This document shows positions 17,103 to 25,413 of a DNA stretch of 64,000 nucleotides, in pieces. Made by a program: the position numbers and the translations under genes. How positions within the stretch are numbered: the first letter of the stretch is position 1; every line of letters begins with the position of its first letter. This DNA comes from Paenibacillus sp. 19GGS1-52 (lineage in GTDB: Bacteria > Bacillota > Bacilli > Paenibacillales > Paenibacillaceae): NCBI RefSeq assembly GCF_022369515.1, contig NZ_CP059724.1, positions 4,774,001-4,838,000 on the forward strand, given 5' to 3'. The notes beneath the pieces are model-generated. The model saw nothing but the letters and a program-made list of their open reading frames with translations, was not told the origin of the DNA and did not search any database.

Positions 17103-18884
17103 TCACCCCTTGATCATTGGCAGCATTAACGAAATCGTTGTCCCCGTCCCCATTTTCGAATCCAGCACAAATTCAAACTGTTCATCATAATACAAAAGAC
17201 ATCGGGATAGCACATTTCGCAGTCCAATGCTGTCTCCCTTATCGTTTAGAATCCCCACGCTGTCCTTCAGCTCCGTATCAGCAATGATATTACGAATCAG
17301 CTCCTGCGTCATTCCAACACCGTTGTCCTGAATCTTCAAGTGCAGACGACCTTCAAACAAGCAAGACGTAAGCGTAACCTCGGCGATACCACCTTTTTCC
17401 AGACTATACTTCACGGCATTCTCGACCAGCGGCTGTAAAATGAACTTCGCAATCAACAGATCATCGGCTTCAGCCTCTTGGTTAATCTTCACAACAAGAT
17501 GATCCTCGTGACGCAGCTTCAAGATAAATAAGTAATCATGGATATAACTGAACTCCTCGCTGACTTTGACCAGATCGCTATCCAGGTTCAGAGAATATCG
17601 CATCATTTTTGCCAAGGCCTCTGTTGCATCCATGACCAGATCCTCTCTTTTCATCGCCGCAAGACCGCTGATGATCTCCAGGGTGTTGTTGTAAAAATGC
17701 GGATTAATCTGCAGCAGGAGCGCCTTGTATTCGGCATTCTTCCGCCGCAGATTGGTCTCAAACTCTGTCTCGATCAAATACTGCAGCCGATGGGTCATCT
17801 GTTCGAACACGCCAGTCACATATCCGACTTCGCTCTTCCTAGCTCTAACCTTTGGCATATTCTTCAACGCTAGCTCAAATTGTCCGTGTTTGACATGTCT
17901 CATCGCCCGCGCCATCGTACTCAGAGGTTTCGTAATATCGGTAGACAACCATAAAGCAACAACAATAACAACGATAAGTAGAACAAAGCTGGCATACAAC
18001 AGCGTTTCTTTGATATGAGTAATGGTGGCATACAATTCCGCCTCTGGCACTTCACCGACAATCAACCAGTCTTGCGCTGGAAGTTTACGGTAAAAGAACA
18101 AATAATCCATACCTTTCAGGTGGAGCGGAAAAATTCCGCTGGTCTGCCCATCCCTATTATTTTCAAGAATATAAAGCCCCTCGTTAAGCACATTTTCGTA
18201 GCCAGACAGGTTCTGGTTTAACACACTGAGGCCATCATCAGTCAGCAAAAAAGCCTTACCACTCTTGCCAAAGCTAATCTTGTCAATATCCTCGCGGAGC
18301 AGTTCTGAAGGATAGTTAACTTTGATCACCCCTACATTTTTTAACGATTGCAGCTGCACCAGAGGCAGCACCAAGCTGTTAATATCCCGCGCCCGCATGC
18401 TGTCATCAGCCTGTTCTTTGTCCTTATGTGCTTGCGTCCAGCGAACGTCTTGTTCCTTGTACTGCTTATACCAGATACTATTCCTGTAACTCTTATCCTG
18501 CGTCCAGAGCCCTCCCTCTTCCTCCGCAAAGGTTGAGATGGAGATCACATTCGAATTATTAATGGCATAGGAAGAGAGAAACTCCCGCAGCTTTTGCTTG
18601 GCCAAAAATTGTTCGCCCTTTGTACTCTCATCATTCAGATCAGCCGTGATCCAATCCTGCGTAGTATCGCTGCTCAGAATCTGATTGCCTGTATCCTCGA
18701 TTTGGGTCAATAGCGTACTGACATGGGAAGCATACTGATCAATGGTTTGCAGGGTCGAGGTCTGGGTGGACGCTTGGATCAGCTTGGCAGATTCCCTGCT
18801 CAGGATAAAGACAACAGCGGTAATCGGAATAATCAACAAAATTGAAAAAACCAGCATCAATCTGCTGCGTAACGAGTACAACAT
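17103..18884 (-). CDS. YesM-like sensor histidine kinase
   Basis: 593 residues from the ATG at 18884, chosen because CAAGGAGC lies just upstream; an in-frame start at 18926 lies in a repeat hairpin. Membrane helix about 8-28, an extracellular Cache-like sensor to about residue 280, a second helix (YASFVLLIVVIVVALWL), HAMP, then the His_kinase domain (QINPHFYNNTLEIISGL; the phosphorylated His is present although the usual PHFLYNTL reads PHFYNNTL) and HATPase_c (NAVKYSLEKGG, DNGVGM, SIGLRNVLSRCLLYY). It pairs with the YesN-like regulator directly downstream. The signal is probably sensed with the adjacent binding protein or its sugar. Confidence 0.92.
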   Translation of the reverse strand: MLYSLRSRLMLVFSILLIIPITAVVFILSRESAKLIQASTQTSTLQTIDQYASHVSTLLTQIEDTGNQILSSDTTQDWITADLNDESTKGEQFLAKQKLREFLSSYAINNSNVISISTFAEEEGGLWTQDKSYRNSIWYKQYKEQDVRWTQAHKDKEQADDSMRARDINSLVLPLVQLQSLKNVGVIKVNYPSELLREDIDKISFGKSGKAFLLTDDGLSVLNQNLSGYENVLNEGLYILENNRDGQTSGIFPLHLKGMDYLFFYRKLPAQDWLIVGEVPEAELYATITHIKETLLYASFVLLIVVIVVALWLSTDITKPLSTMARAMRHVKHGQFELALKNMPKVRARKSEVGYVTGVFEQMTHRLQYLIETEFETNLRRKNAEYKALLLQINPHFYNNTLEIISGLAAMKREDLVMDATEALAKMMRYSLNLDSDLVKVSEEFSYIHDYLFILKLRHEDHLVVKINQEAEADDLLIAKFILQPLVENAVKYSLEKGGIAEVTLTSCLFEGRLHLKIQDNGVGMTQELIRNIIADTELKDSVGILNDKGDSIGLRNVLSRCLLYYDEQFEFVLDSKMGTGTTISLMLPMIKG

Positions 18885-18935
18885 GTTTTCGCGCTCCTTG
18901 CCTATCAGTATGATCCAAAAACTCAAGAAGAAACG

Positions 18936-18975
18936 GCTTCGCCGTCCTTTTATGGACGGTGCCCGTTTCTTCGAG
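18936..18975 (-). repeat. Dispersed hairpin repeat upstream of yesM
   Basis: AAGAAACGG-CTTCGCCGTCC pairs with GGACGGTGCCCGTTTCTT around a short TTTTAT loop. The hairpin and the 45 bases after it resemble the element at 3509-3604. On the minus strand it is followed by TTGAGTTTTTGG, so it may reduce read-through from the binding-protein gene into yesM. Confidence 0.55.
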
Positions 18976-19023
18976 AAAAATAAACATAATTTATCGTGTG
19001 AAACCTATACATTCTTATCTTTC

Positions 19024-19063
19024 AGAAAGAGACGACCGGTATCCCGGAATCGCCTCTTTTGAA
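19024..19063 (-). terminator. Hairpin after the sugar-binding protein gene
   Basis: On the minus strand AAAGAGGCGATTCCGG pairs with CCGGTCGTCTCTTT around GATA, about 20 bases after the stop. It likely keeps the binding protein more abundant than the regulator genes downstream. Confidence 0.6.
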
Positions 19064-19082
19064 ATGCATTGCGAGCTTTTTT

Positions 19083-20408
19083 TTATTTTTGTGGCAGATC
19101 CTTATAGGCTTTGTCTATTTTTTTGATGGCATCAGCAATAGAGGCATCAATGTTGCGGCCGCTGATCGTAACTTCTTCGAACACTTTGTTAACGGCTTCC
19201 GACATTTGCGGAAAGATTGGTGTGATTGGGCGCGGTCTGCCGAATTTCTGGTTTTGGACTACAAAGATATTCTTCGGATATTCGTTCAGCTCCGGAAATT
19301 CCTTGGATACGGAATAGCGGGCTGGAATATCCTTCGTGATCGTGCAATAGGTTAAGGCACCGTCATGCCCGGTTACCCAGTTCACAAATTGCCAAGCAGC
19401 CTCAGCATTTTTACTCTTGGAGGATATCGCCAACGACCAGCTACCGTTCGCTACTGCCTGTTGTACTTCTTTTGGTAGAGGAGCAATGTCGAAATCTTCT
19501 CCTAATTTAAAATTCGGAAATTTATCCGCATAATTCGAGAGCGACCATGAACCGTCAATCGTCATCGCCAGTTTGCTGTTAGGAAACGGTTCAGGTGGAT
19601 ACTCAAGTGACGATACCTTGTCTTTATTATAGAGGTCAGAGAAGAACTGCAACGCTTTTTTGGTCTCCGGCTTATCCAGATAGCCTTTGGAGGTCGTTCC
19701 GTCCGGACTCATAATCTCGCCGCCAAACTGCCAGATAATCGGATATTTGAAGTACGCCGTTCCACCCGCATTGCCAAAGCCCTGCGCCGGATCTATTCCG
19801 TAAATCCCTTTTGCTGGATCATTAACCTTTTTGGCCGCATCCAATACCTGATCCCAGGTCCAAGCTTCCTCTGGGTTTTTAGATGGAAGAGCAATTCCCT
19901 TTTCTTCGAACATTTTTTTATTATAGAATAAAGCAATTGAGGATTCCGTAAGTGGCGCCATATAAATTTCGTTCTGATAAGTATACGTAGCAATAGTTGA
20001 TTCCGGTATATCCTCCAGATTGCCGTCTGTTTTAAAATAAGCAGTCAGCGGCTGTAATGCACCAGCTTGAGCATAGGAGGCCATATTCGGACCATCAATC
20101 GCCATAATATCCGGCGGGTTGCCCGACGCGATCGATGTACGCAGCTTGGTATCATAATCAGAATAAGGGATGGGACTCATCTCAACTTTAATATTTGGAT
20201 GTTTTTCATTAAATGAAGCTACCAGTTGATCGTAGGCCGAGTTCTCTGCATCATTTCCCGAGTTTCTCCAGAACGTTAGTGTCACTTTCTCTTCTTTAGG
20301 TGTAGATGACGCCCCCGCCGGCTCTGAATTCCCTCCCTTGTCTCCACATCCGGCGAGCAGACCGAATGCTAACATCACGCTTAATACGACTCTACTCTTG
20401 CTGCTCAA
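19083..20408 (-). CDS. Sugar ABC transporter substrate-binding lipoprotein
   Basis: 441 residues, family 1 extracellular solute-binding protein. The signal peptide ends in GLLAGC (Cys21 lipidated), followed by a Ser/Gly/Glu linker and the SBP fold (VTLTFWRNSGNDAENSAYDQL; DIMAIDGPNMASYAQAGALQPL; KLAMTIDGSWSL; AWQFVNWVTG). It starts with TTG after AAAGGGGAG. It is the first gene of the fructan locus and is followed by hairpins, then yesM. It should deliver sucrose or fructo-oligosaccharides to the permeases at 9899-11670. Confidence 0.92.
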   Translation of the reverse strand: MSSKSRVVLSVMLAFGLLAGCGDKGGNSEPAGASSTPKEEKVTLTFWRNSGNDAENSAYDQLVASFNEKHPNIKVEMSPIPYSDYDTKLRTSIASGNPPDIMAIDGPNMASYAQAGALQPLTAYFKTDGNLEDIPESTIATYTYQNEIYMAPLTESSIALFYNKKMFEEKGIALPSKNPEEAWTWDQVLDAAKKVNDPAKGIYGIDPAQGFGNAGGTAYFKYPIIWQFGGEIMSPDGTTSKGYLDKPETKKALQFFSDLYNKDKVSSLEYPPEPFPNSKLAMTIDGSWSLSNYADKFPNFKLGEDFDIAPLPKEVQQAVANGSWSLAISSKSKNAEAAWQFVNWVTGHDGALTYCTITKDIPARYSVSKEFPELNEYPKNIFVVQNQKFGRPRPITPIFPQMSEAVNKVFEEVTISGRNIDASIADAIKKIDKAYKDLPQK

Positions 20409-20431
20409 TAATGCTCTCCCCTTTCATCTAC

Positions 20432-20447
20432 TTGCTTACGCTTACAA
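20432..20447 (-). promoter_or_regulatory. Catabolite-responsive element (cre)
   Basis: On the minus strand TTGTAAGCGTAAGCAA fits the consensus WTGNAANCGNWNNCW at every fixed position and is nearly palindromic. It lies 24 bases upstream of the binding-protein start, just before its ribosome binding site, where bound CcpA would block transcription. This predicts glucose repression of the fructan locus. Confidence 0.7.
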
Positions 20448-20501
20448 CTGAATAATATCAGACCATTCCCACGATAAAATTCATTATCCTCTGCTTCGCA
20501 C

Positions 20502-20693
20502 TTTCAAAATATTCGGGATTTCACTGAATACCTGCGCGACCCGAGTTTCTTCCGCGATCTTGAGGTGATGAAAGATAGTCAGGAGGTTATACAAAGCTTG
20601 AGCCAGCAGTATGAGATCTATATTACTACGGCAACGTTGGAATTCCCAAGCTCGTTCACGGCAAAATACGAATGGCTGCGTGAGCGGGTATGA
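20502..20693 (+). pseudogene. Remnant of a 5'(3')-deoxyribonucleotidase (NT5C family)
   Basis: The plus strand translates without a stop into RDFTEYLRDPSFFRDLEVM, then DSQEVIQSLSQQYEIYITT, then EFPSSFTAKYEWLRERV and a stop. This matches the middle of HAD-type 5'-deoxyribonucleotidases (FFRDLxVMxDSQEV, YEIFITTAAMEFPxSFxxKYEWL). The N-terminal DxD part and the C-terminal third are absent, and there is no start codon or ribosome binding site. It is a decayed fragment between two minus-strand genes. Confidence 0.75.
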
Positions 20694-20796
20694 CCGGGTG
20701 AACAATTGGCAGGAGGTCCGGCATTATTTCCTTAAACAAGAACAGCCGGCTTCGCCGTCCTTTTAGGAATGAGATAGCATGCAAGCACACGCAAAT

Positions 20797-20826
20797 GAAC
20801 CCCGCCGGCAACCAACCGGTGGGGTC
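20797..20826 (-). terminator. Terminator after first chemoreceptor gene
   Basis: GACCCCACCGG pairs with CCGGCGGGGTTC on the minus strand, 17 bases after the stop codon of the chemoreceptor. Confidence 0.65.
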
Positions 20827-20842
20827 CATTATATTTAGAGCT

Positions 20843-22876
20843 TTATATCTTAAACTTCTCGACCAGACCCAGCAATTCTTTGGCACTTACCGTATTCTCA
20901 TCTGCCATCGCTGCTTCCTGGAAAGTCTTCTCCACAATATCCGCCGTCTTCTCGGCAATATCCTGAACCCCAATAGCACCTTCATTAACTGTCGCGGCTA
21001 CCTCATTAACCGCAATAGCGATACTGGATACCGTCATGTTCAAATGTTCAGCAGCAGTATCCAGCTGGTTCATCAGCTCATTTACCATAGAGGCATCATT
21101 ATTGTATTGCTGGCTGACCTCATTCAAACGCTCGTAATCGCCCAGTACATTCTGGTCTATAAAGGAAAGGATCGCCTCAGAGTTCTCTTTCATTTGCTCA
21201 ACGGAGCTGTATACACCCTTCACGACGCCTTGTATTCCTGCTGCCGTCTCCGAAGATTTCTCAGCTAACTTGCGGATCTCTCCGGCAACGACTGCGAACC
21301 CTCGGCCTGCTTCTCCCGCTCTGGCGGCCTCAATCGCTGCATTTAGTGCCAGCAGATTGGTCTGGCTCGTAATCGAAAGAATCGTATCGGCCAATACATT
21401 GATTTCCGATATCGAATTGGATTGCTCAATCGCCTTTTCCATATCAATCCGCACCGATTCATAGATCCGCTTGGCATTCTCCGTAGATTCATTCGCATCA
21501 TGCTGTAAGGCCAAGGCGCGTTCCGTAATCTGGCCGGAAACTTCGGCCCCTTCCTTAACTCTGCCGGAGATCGTTCTTACGTTGTTCTCAATCTCATGAA
21601 TTGCGGCGGTCATCTCTTGGGTCGAAGCCGCTGTCTCTTCCATACCTGCAGATAATTGCTCTGTAGTAGCCGAATTATCATGGGCATTTTCTCTTACGTA
21701 ATTAGACAGCTTCTCCAGCGTTTCCGCATTATCCAACACCTTGGTAGAAATCGTGATTAAGCTTTCGGCCATTTCCCGCAGAACCGCCCGGGTCTTGAAC
21801 ATGGCTCGGGCGATTGTCCCCGTCTCATCCTTACTCTTGCCCAAATACTCATATTTTTCATTATATTCCAGATCAAGATCTGCTGTTTTATTAATCAGTT
21901 CTGTGAGCTTAACAATGGGTGAAGAAATCCTCCCCGCTACGACAAAACCAACAAATATGGTAAGCACGAGACTGATTATACCAATCAGCAGAATAAAGTT
22001 GGTCATATCATGCACAGGTTTCGTGATTTCACCGATATCCCCTGTCAGGACTAACGTCCAATTGGTTTCGGGCAATACTGTATATGCTGCTTTTTTATCC
22101 TTACCATTAAAAACATATTCCACGATGCTATCAGCCGGTTTCTCACCGCCTTTTATACGTTCAACTACAGCCTTAATCTGTGCATTCTCTACAGATGTTC
22201 CGATCTTCGTCTTATCCGGATGGTATAATATTACGCCGGTCTCATCAACCAGATAGGCATACGAGGAGGCTGCGCTCATCACCTTGGCACTTGCTAAGTA
22301 CTTTATGATACTATCTGCACTTACAGCCGAAGCTACGAAGCCGATCATCTTCCCATCACTCTTTACTGGATGTACGAAAGCCAGTACAAAAGCTCCTGTG
22401 GCTTTGGACTTCAGTGTCTCACTGATTACAGGCTCACCAGTCTTAATCACAGTCTTTGTATAATTTCTGTCACTAAAATCTGTTCCCTGCGTCTTTAGGT
22501 TACTATCTGCAATGGCTATACCTTTCATATCAACAACAAACATATGCTCAAGGTTGCCAGCATCCTTCACCAGCCCTTGAAGCTTAGTATCAACTTCAGC
22601 CTGGAGCTTGTCTCCTGTTGGAATTCCGCCGTTTCCAGCTTTGAGCAGCAGATCAGTAATCTCTGTCTCTCCGGCAACCAACTGCATATTCCTTTTTTCT
22701 TTATCAATCATTGCTTCGATCGTTTCTGCTTTGTCTGTGTTGATTTGCTTCATTGAAGATTCGGTAAGATCCATAATGGTGCTGGTGGACTTATTGTACG
22801 TAAATCCTCCCATTAGTGCAGTTGAAAAGACTGTAATAGCAATCATCATAACCGATAGTTTCATTCGAATCTTCAT
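20843..22876 (-). CDS. Methyl-accepting chemotaxis protein, copy A of a tandem pair
   Basis: 677 residues. Membrane helix about 8-28, a periplasmic-side double Cache sensor (about 35-275; LVDETGVILYHPDKTKIG is typical of dCache_1), second helix (FILLIGIISLVLTIFVGFVVAG, about 285-307), HAMP (SPIVKLTELINKTADLD), then the signalling domain with the invariant tip (ITSQTNLLALNAAIEAARAGEAGRG) and the C-terminal VEKF end. It differs from copy B (23128-25161) mainly in residues 36-275. The signalling half is nearly identical. It has a sigma-D-like promoter upstream. Confidence 0.93.
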   Translation of the reverse strand: MKIRMKLSVMMIAITVFSTALMGGFTYNKSTSTIMDLTESSMKQINTDKAETIEAMIDKEKRNMQLVAGETEITDLLLKAGNGGIPTGDKLQAEVDTKLQGLVKDAGNLEHMFVVDMKGIAIADSNLKTQGTDFSDRNYTKTVIKTGEPVISETLKSKATGAFVLAFVHPVKSDGKMIGFVASAVSADSIIKYLASAKVMSAASSYAYLVDETGVILYHPDKTKIGTSVENAQIKAVVERIKGGEKPADSIVEYVFNGKDKKAAYTVLPETNWTLVLTGDIGEITKPVHDMTNFILLIGIISLVLTIFVGFVVAGRISSPIVKLTELINKTADLDLEYNEKYEYLGKSKDETGTIARAMFKTRAVLREMAESLITISTKVLDNAETLEKLSNYVRENAHDNSATTEQLSAGMEETAASTQEMTAAIHEIENNVRTISGRVKEGAEVSGQITERALALQHDANESTENAKRIYESVRIDMEKAIEQSNSISEINVLADTILSITSQTNLLALNAAIEAARAGEAGRGFAVVAGEIRKLAEKSSETAAGIQGVVKGVYSSVEQMKENSEAILSFIDQNVLGDYERLNEVSQQYNNDASMVNELMNQLDTAAEHLNMTVSSIAIAVNEVAATVNEGAIGVQDIAEKTADIVEKTFQEAAMADENTVSAKELLGLVEKFKI

Positions 22877-22959
22877 ATTAATCTACGTCCTTCCGCCTTG
22901 TTCTCTACTCGCCCCAAACGAATTACAATTTCAAAAAACGAATTACATTTATTACAATT

Positions 22960-22985
22960 AATATCGGAAATATGAGTATGATTAT
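22960..22985 (-). promoter_or_regulatory. Sigma-D-like promoter, chemoreceptor copy A
   Basis: On the minus strand ATAA, 14 bases, then CCGATATT. The motility sigma factor consensus is TAAA-N15-GCCGATAT. The same motif with the same spacing precedes copy B at 25243-25268, about 85-95 bases before each start codon. Confidence 0.55.
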
Positions 22986-23079
22986 GAATATTGCAACGTA
23001 GAAAAATAGAATATATTATCGTATTTTGTCGAATTTTAAAGATTAAAGTTTTTTTATGTTTATTTTGAACTAAGACAGA

Positions 23080-23112
23080 AAAAAAGACAGACCGGATAAT
23101 TCATCCGATCTG
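23080..23112 (-). terminator. Terminator after second chemoreceptor gene
   Basis: CAGATCGGAT / ATCCGGTCTG hairpin followed on the minus strand by TCTTTTTTT. A near copy lies at 25371-25407, which shows it was part of the duplicated unit. Confidence 0.8.
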
Positions 23113-23127
23113 CCGTTTTTCCTTAAC

Positions 23128-25161
23128 TTACATCTTAAACTTCTCGACCAGACCCAGCAATTCTTTGGCACTTACCGTATTCTCATCTGCCATCGCCGCT
23201 TCCTGAAAAGTCTTCTCCACAATATCCGCCGTCTTCTCGGCAATATCCTGAACCCCAATAGCACCTTCATTAACTGTCGCGGCTACCTCATTAACCGCAA
23301 TAGCGATACTGGATACCGTCATGTTCAAATGTTCAGCAGCAGTATCAAGCTGGTTCATCAGTTCATTAACCATAGAGGCATCATTATTGTATTGTTGGCT
23401 GACCTCATTCAAACGCTCGTAATCGCCCAGTACATTCTGGTCTATAAAGGAAAGGATCGCCTCAGAGTTCTCTTTCATTTGCTCAACCGAGCTGTATACA
23501 CCCTTCACGACGCCTTGTATTCCTGCTGCCGTCTCCGAAGATTTCTCGGCTAACTTGCGGATCTCTCCGGCAACGACTGCGAACCCTCGGCCTGCTTCTC
23601 CCGCTCTGGCGGCCTCAATCGCTGCATTTAGTGCCAGCAGATTGGTCTGGCTCGTAATCGAAAGAATCGTATCGGCCAATACATTGATTTCCGATATCGA
23701 ATTGGATTGCTCAATCGCCTTTTCCATATCAATCCGCACCGATTCATAGATCCGCTTGGCATTCTCCGTAGATTCATTCGCATCATGCTGTAAGGCCAAG
23801 GCGCGTTCCGTAATCTGGCCGGATACTTCAGCTCCTTCTTTAACCCTGCCGGAGATGGTTCTTACGTTGTTCTCAATCTCATGAATTGCGGCTGTCATCT
23901 CTTGGGTAGAAGCCGCTGTCTCTTCCATACCTGCAGATAATTGCTCTGTAGTAGCCGAATTATCGTGGGCATTCTCTCTCACGTCATTAGACAGTTTCTC
24001 CAGCGCTTCCGCATTATCCAGCACCTTGGTAGAAATCGTGATTAAGCTTTCGGCCATTTCCCGCAGAACCGCTCGGGTCTTGAACATGGCTCGGGCGATT
24101 GTCCCCGTCTCATCCTTACTCTTGCCCAAATACTCATATTTTTCATTATATTCCAGATCAAGATCTGCTGTTTTATTAATCAGTTCTGTAAGCTTAACAA
24201 TGGGTGAAGAAATCCTCCCCGCCACGACAAAACCAACAAATATGGTAAGCACGAGACTGATTATACCAATCAGCAGAATAAAGTTGGTCATATCATGTAC
24301 AGGTTTCGTGATTTCACCGATATCTCCAGTCAGGACTAACGTCCAATTGGTATCGGGCAATACTGTATAAGCTGCTTTTTTATCCTTACCCTTAAAAACA
24401 TATTCCACGATGCTATCAGCCGGTTTCTCACCGTCTTTTATGTGTGCTACTACAGCCTTAATCTGGGCATTCTCTACAGGTGTTCCGATCTTCGTCTTAT
24501 CCGGATGGTATAATATTACGCCGGTCTCATCAACCAGATAGGCATAGGAAGAAGCTGCGCTCATCACCTTAGCATCTTCCAAATATTTCATGATACTATC
24601 CGCACTTACTGAAGCGGCTACAAATCCTATCATCTGCCCTTCGCTCATCACGGGATGTGCAAATACTACAACATAAGCACCAGTAGCTTTGGATTTCAGC
24701 GTCTCACTAATAACTGGTGCAGCAGTTTTGATCACGTCCTTCGTATAATTCCTTTCACTATAGTCTGTTCCGAGTGTCTTAGGGTTACTATCTGCTATAA
24801 CAATGCCTTTCATATCAACAACAAACAGATGTTCCAGATTACCAGCATCCTTTGCCAGTCCCAAAAGCTTAGCATTGACCTCAGCTTGAAATTCGTCTCC
24901 CACTGAAATCCCACCGCTACTGGCTTTAGTAAGTATGTCAGTAATCTCTGTCTGGCCAGCTACGTTTGCCACATTTCTTTTTTCTTTATCAATCATTACT
25001 TCGATCGTTTCTGCTTTGTTCGTGTTGATTTGCTTCATTGATGATTCGGTAAGGTTCATAATAGTGCTGGTGGACTTATTGTACGTAAATCCTCCCATTA
25101 GTGCAGTTGAAAAGACCGTAATAGCAATCATCATAACCGATAGTTTCATTCGAATCTTCAT
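23128..25161 (-). CDS. Methyl-accepting chemotaxis protein, copy B of a tandem pair
   Basis: 677 residues, same length and domain order as copy A: helix, double Cache sensor, helix, HAMP, signalling domain. From about residue 282 to the end only three substitutions separate the copies (T/A and Y/D near residues 380-390, and a final M for I). In the sensor the copies differ at roughly one position in five, for instance VANVAGQTEITDILTKASSG against MQLVAGETEITDLLLKAGNG. This suggests sensor diversification with a homogenised signalling half. Ribosome binding site AGAGAAGGAAG. Confidence 0.93.
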   Translation of the reverse strand: MKIRMKLSVMMIAITVFSTALMGGFTYNKSTSTIMNLTESSMKQINTNKAETIEVMIDKEKRNVANVAGQTEITDILTKASSGGISVGDEFQAEVNAKLLGLAKDAGNLEHLFVVDMKGIVIADSNPKTLGTDYSERNYTKDVIKTAAPVISETLKSKATGAYVVVFAHPVMSEGQMIGFVAASVSADSIMKYLEDAKVMSAASSYAYLVDETGVILYHPDKTKIGTPVENAQIKAVVAHIKDGEKPADSIVEYVFKGKDKKAAYTVLPDTNWTLVLTGDIGEITKPVHDMTNFILLIGIISLVLTIFVGFVVAGRISSPIVKLTELINKTADLDLEYNEKYEYLGKSKDETGTIARAMFKTRAVLREMAESLITISTKVLDNAEALEKLSNDVRENAHDNSATTEQLSAGMEETAASTQEMTAAIHEIENNVRTISGRVKEGAEVSGQITERALALQHDANESTENAKRIYESVRIDMEKAIEQSNSISEINVLADTILSITSQTNLLALNAAIEAARAGEAGRGFAVVAGEIRKLAEKSSETAAGIQGVVKGVYSSVEQMKENSEAILSFIDQNVLGDYERLNEVSQQYNNDASMVNELMNQLDTAAEHLNMTVSSIAIAVNEVAATVNEGAIGVQDIAEKTADIVEKTFQEAAMADENTVSAKELLGLVEKFKM

Positions 25162-25242
25162 CTTATTCTACTTCCTTCTCTCTGATTTCTACTTTTCACT
25201 AAATAATTTTATTTTCAGAAAACAAATCATATGTATTACAAT

Positions 25243-25268
25243 TATATCGGGTGCCTGTGTATGATTAT
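25243..25268 (-). promoter_or_regulatory. Sigma-D-like promoter, chemoreceptor copy B
   Basis: On the minus strand ATAA, 14 bases, then CCGATATA, matching the site upstream of copy A. Conservation in otherwise diverged intergenic DNA supports function. Confidence 0.55.
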
Positions 25269-25370
25269 GAATATGTACAGCAGAAAAAAGAAAATATTAT
25301 CGTATATTGTCGTATATTGTCTAAATTTAAATATCAAAGTATTTTTATTATGAATTTTGAACTAAAATAG

Positions 25371-25407
25371 AAAAAACGACAGACCGGATAAATTATCCGA
25401 TCTGTCG
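25371..25407. terminator. Terminator after BASS transporter gene
   Basis: CGACAGACCGGATAA / TTATCCGATCTGTCG hairpin with T tracts on both sides, just beyond the end of the BASS gene. It is a copy of the hairpin at 23080-23112. Confidence 0.8.
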
Positions 25408-25413
25408 TTTTTT

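Noticed and set aside
20843..25161. Assembly duplication of one chemoreceptor gene
   Set aside because: The sensor halves differ at many positions and the intergenic copies have diverged, so both copies are real.
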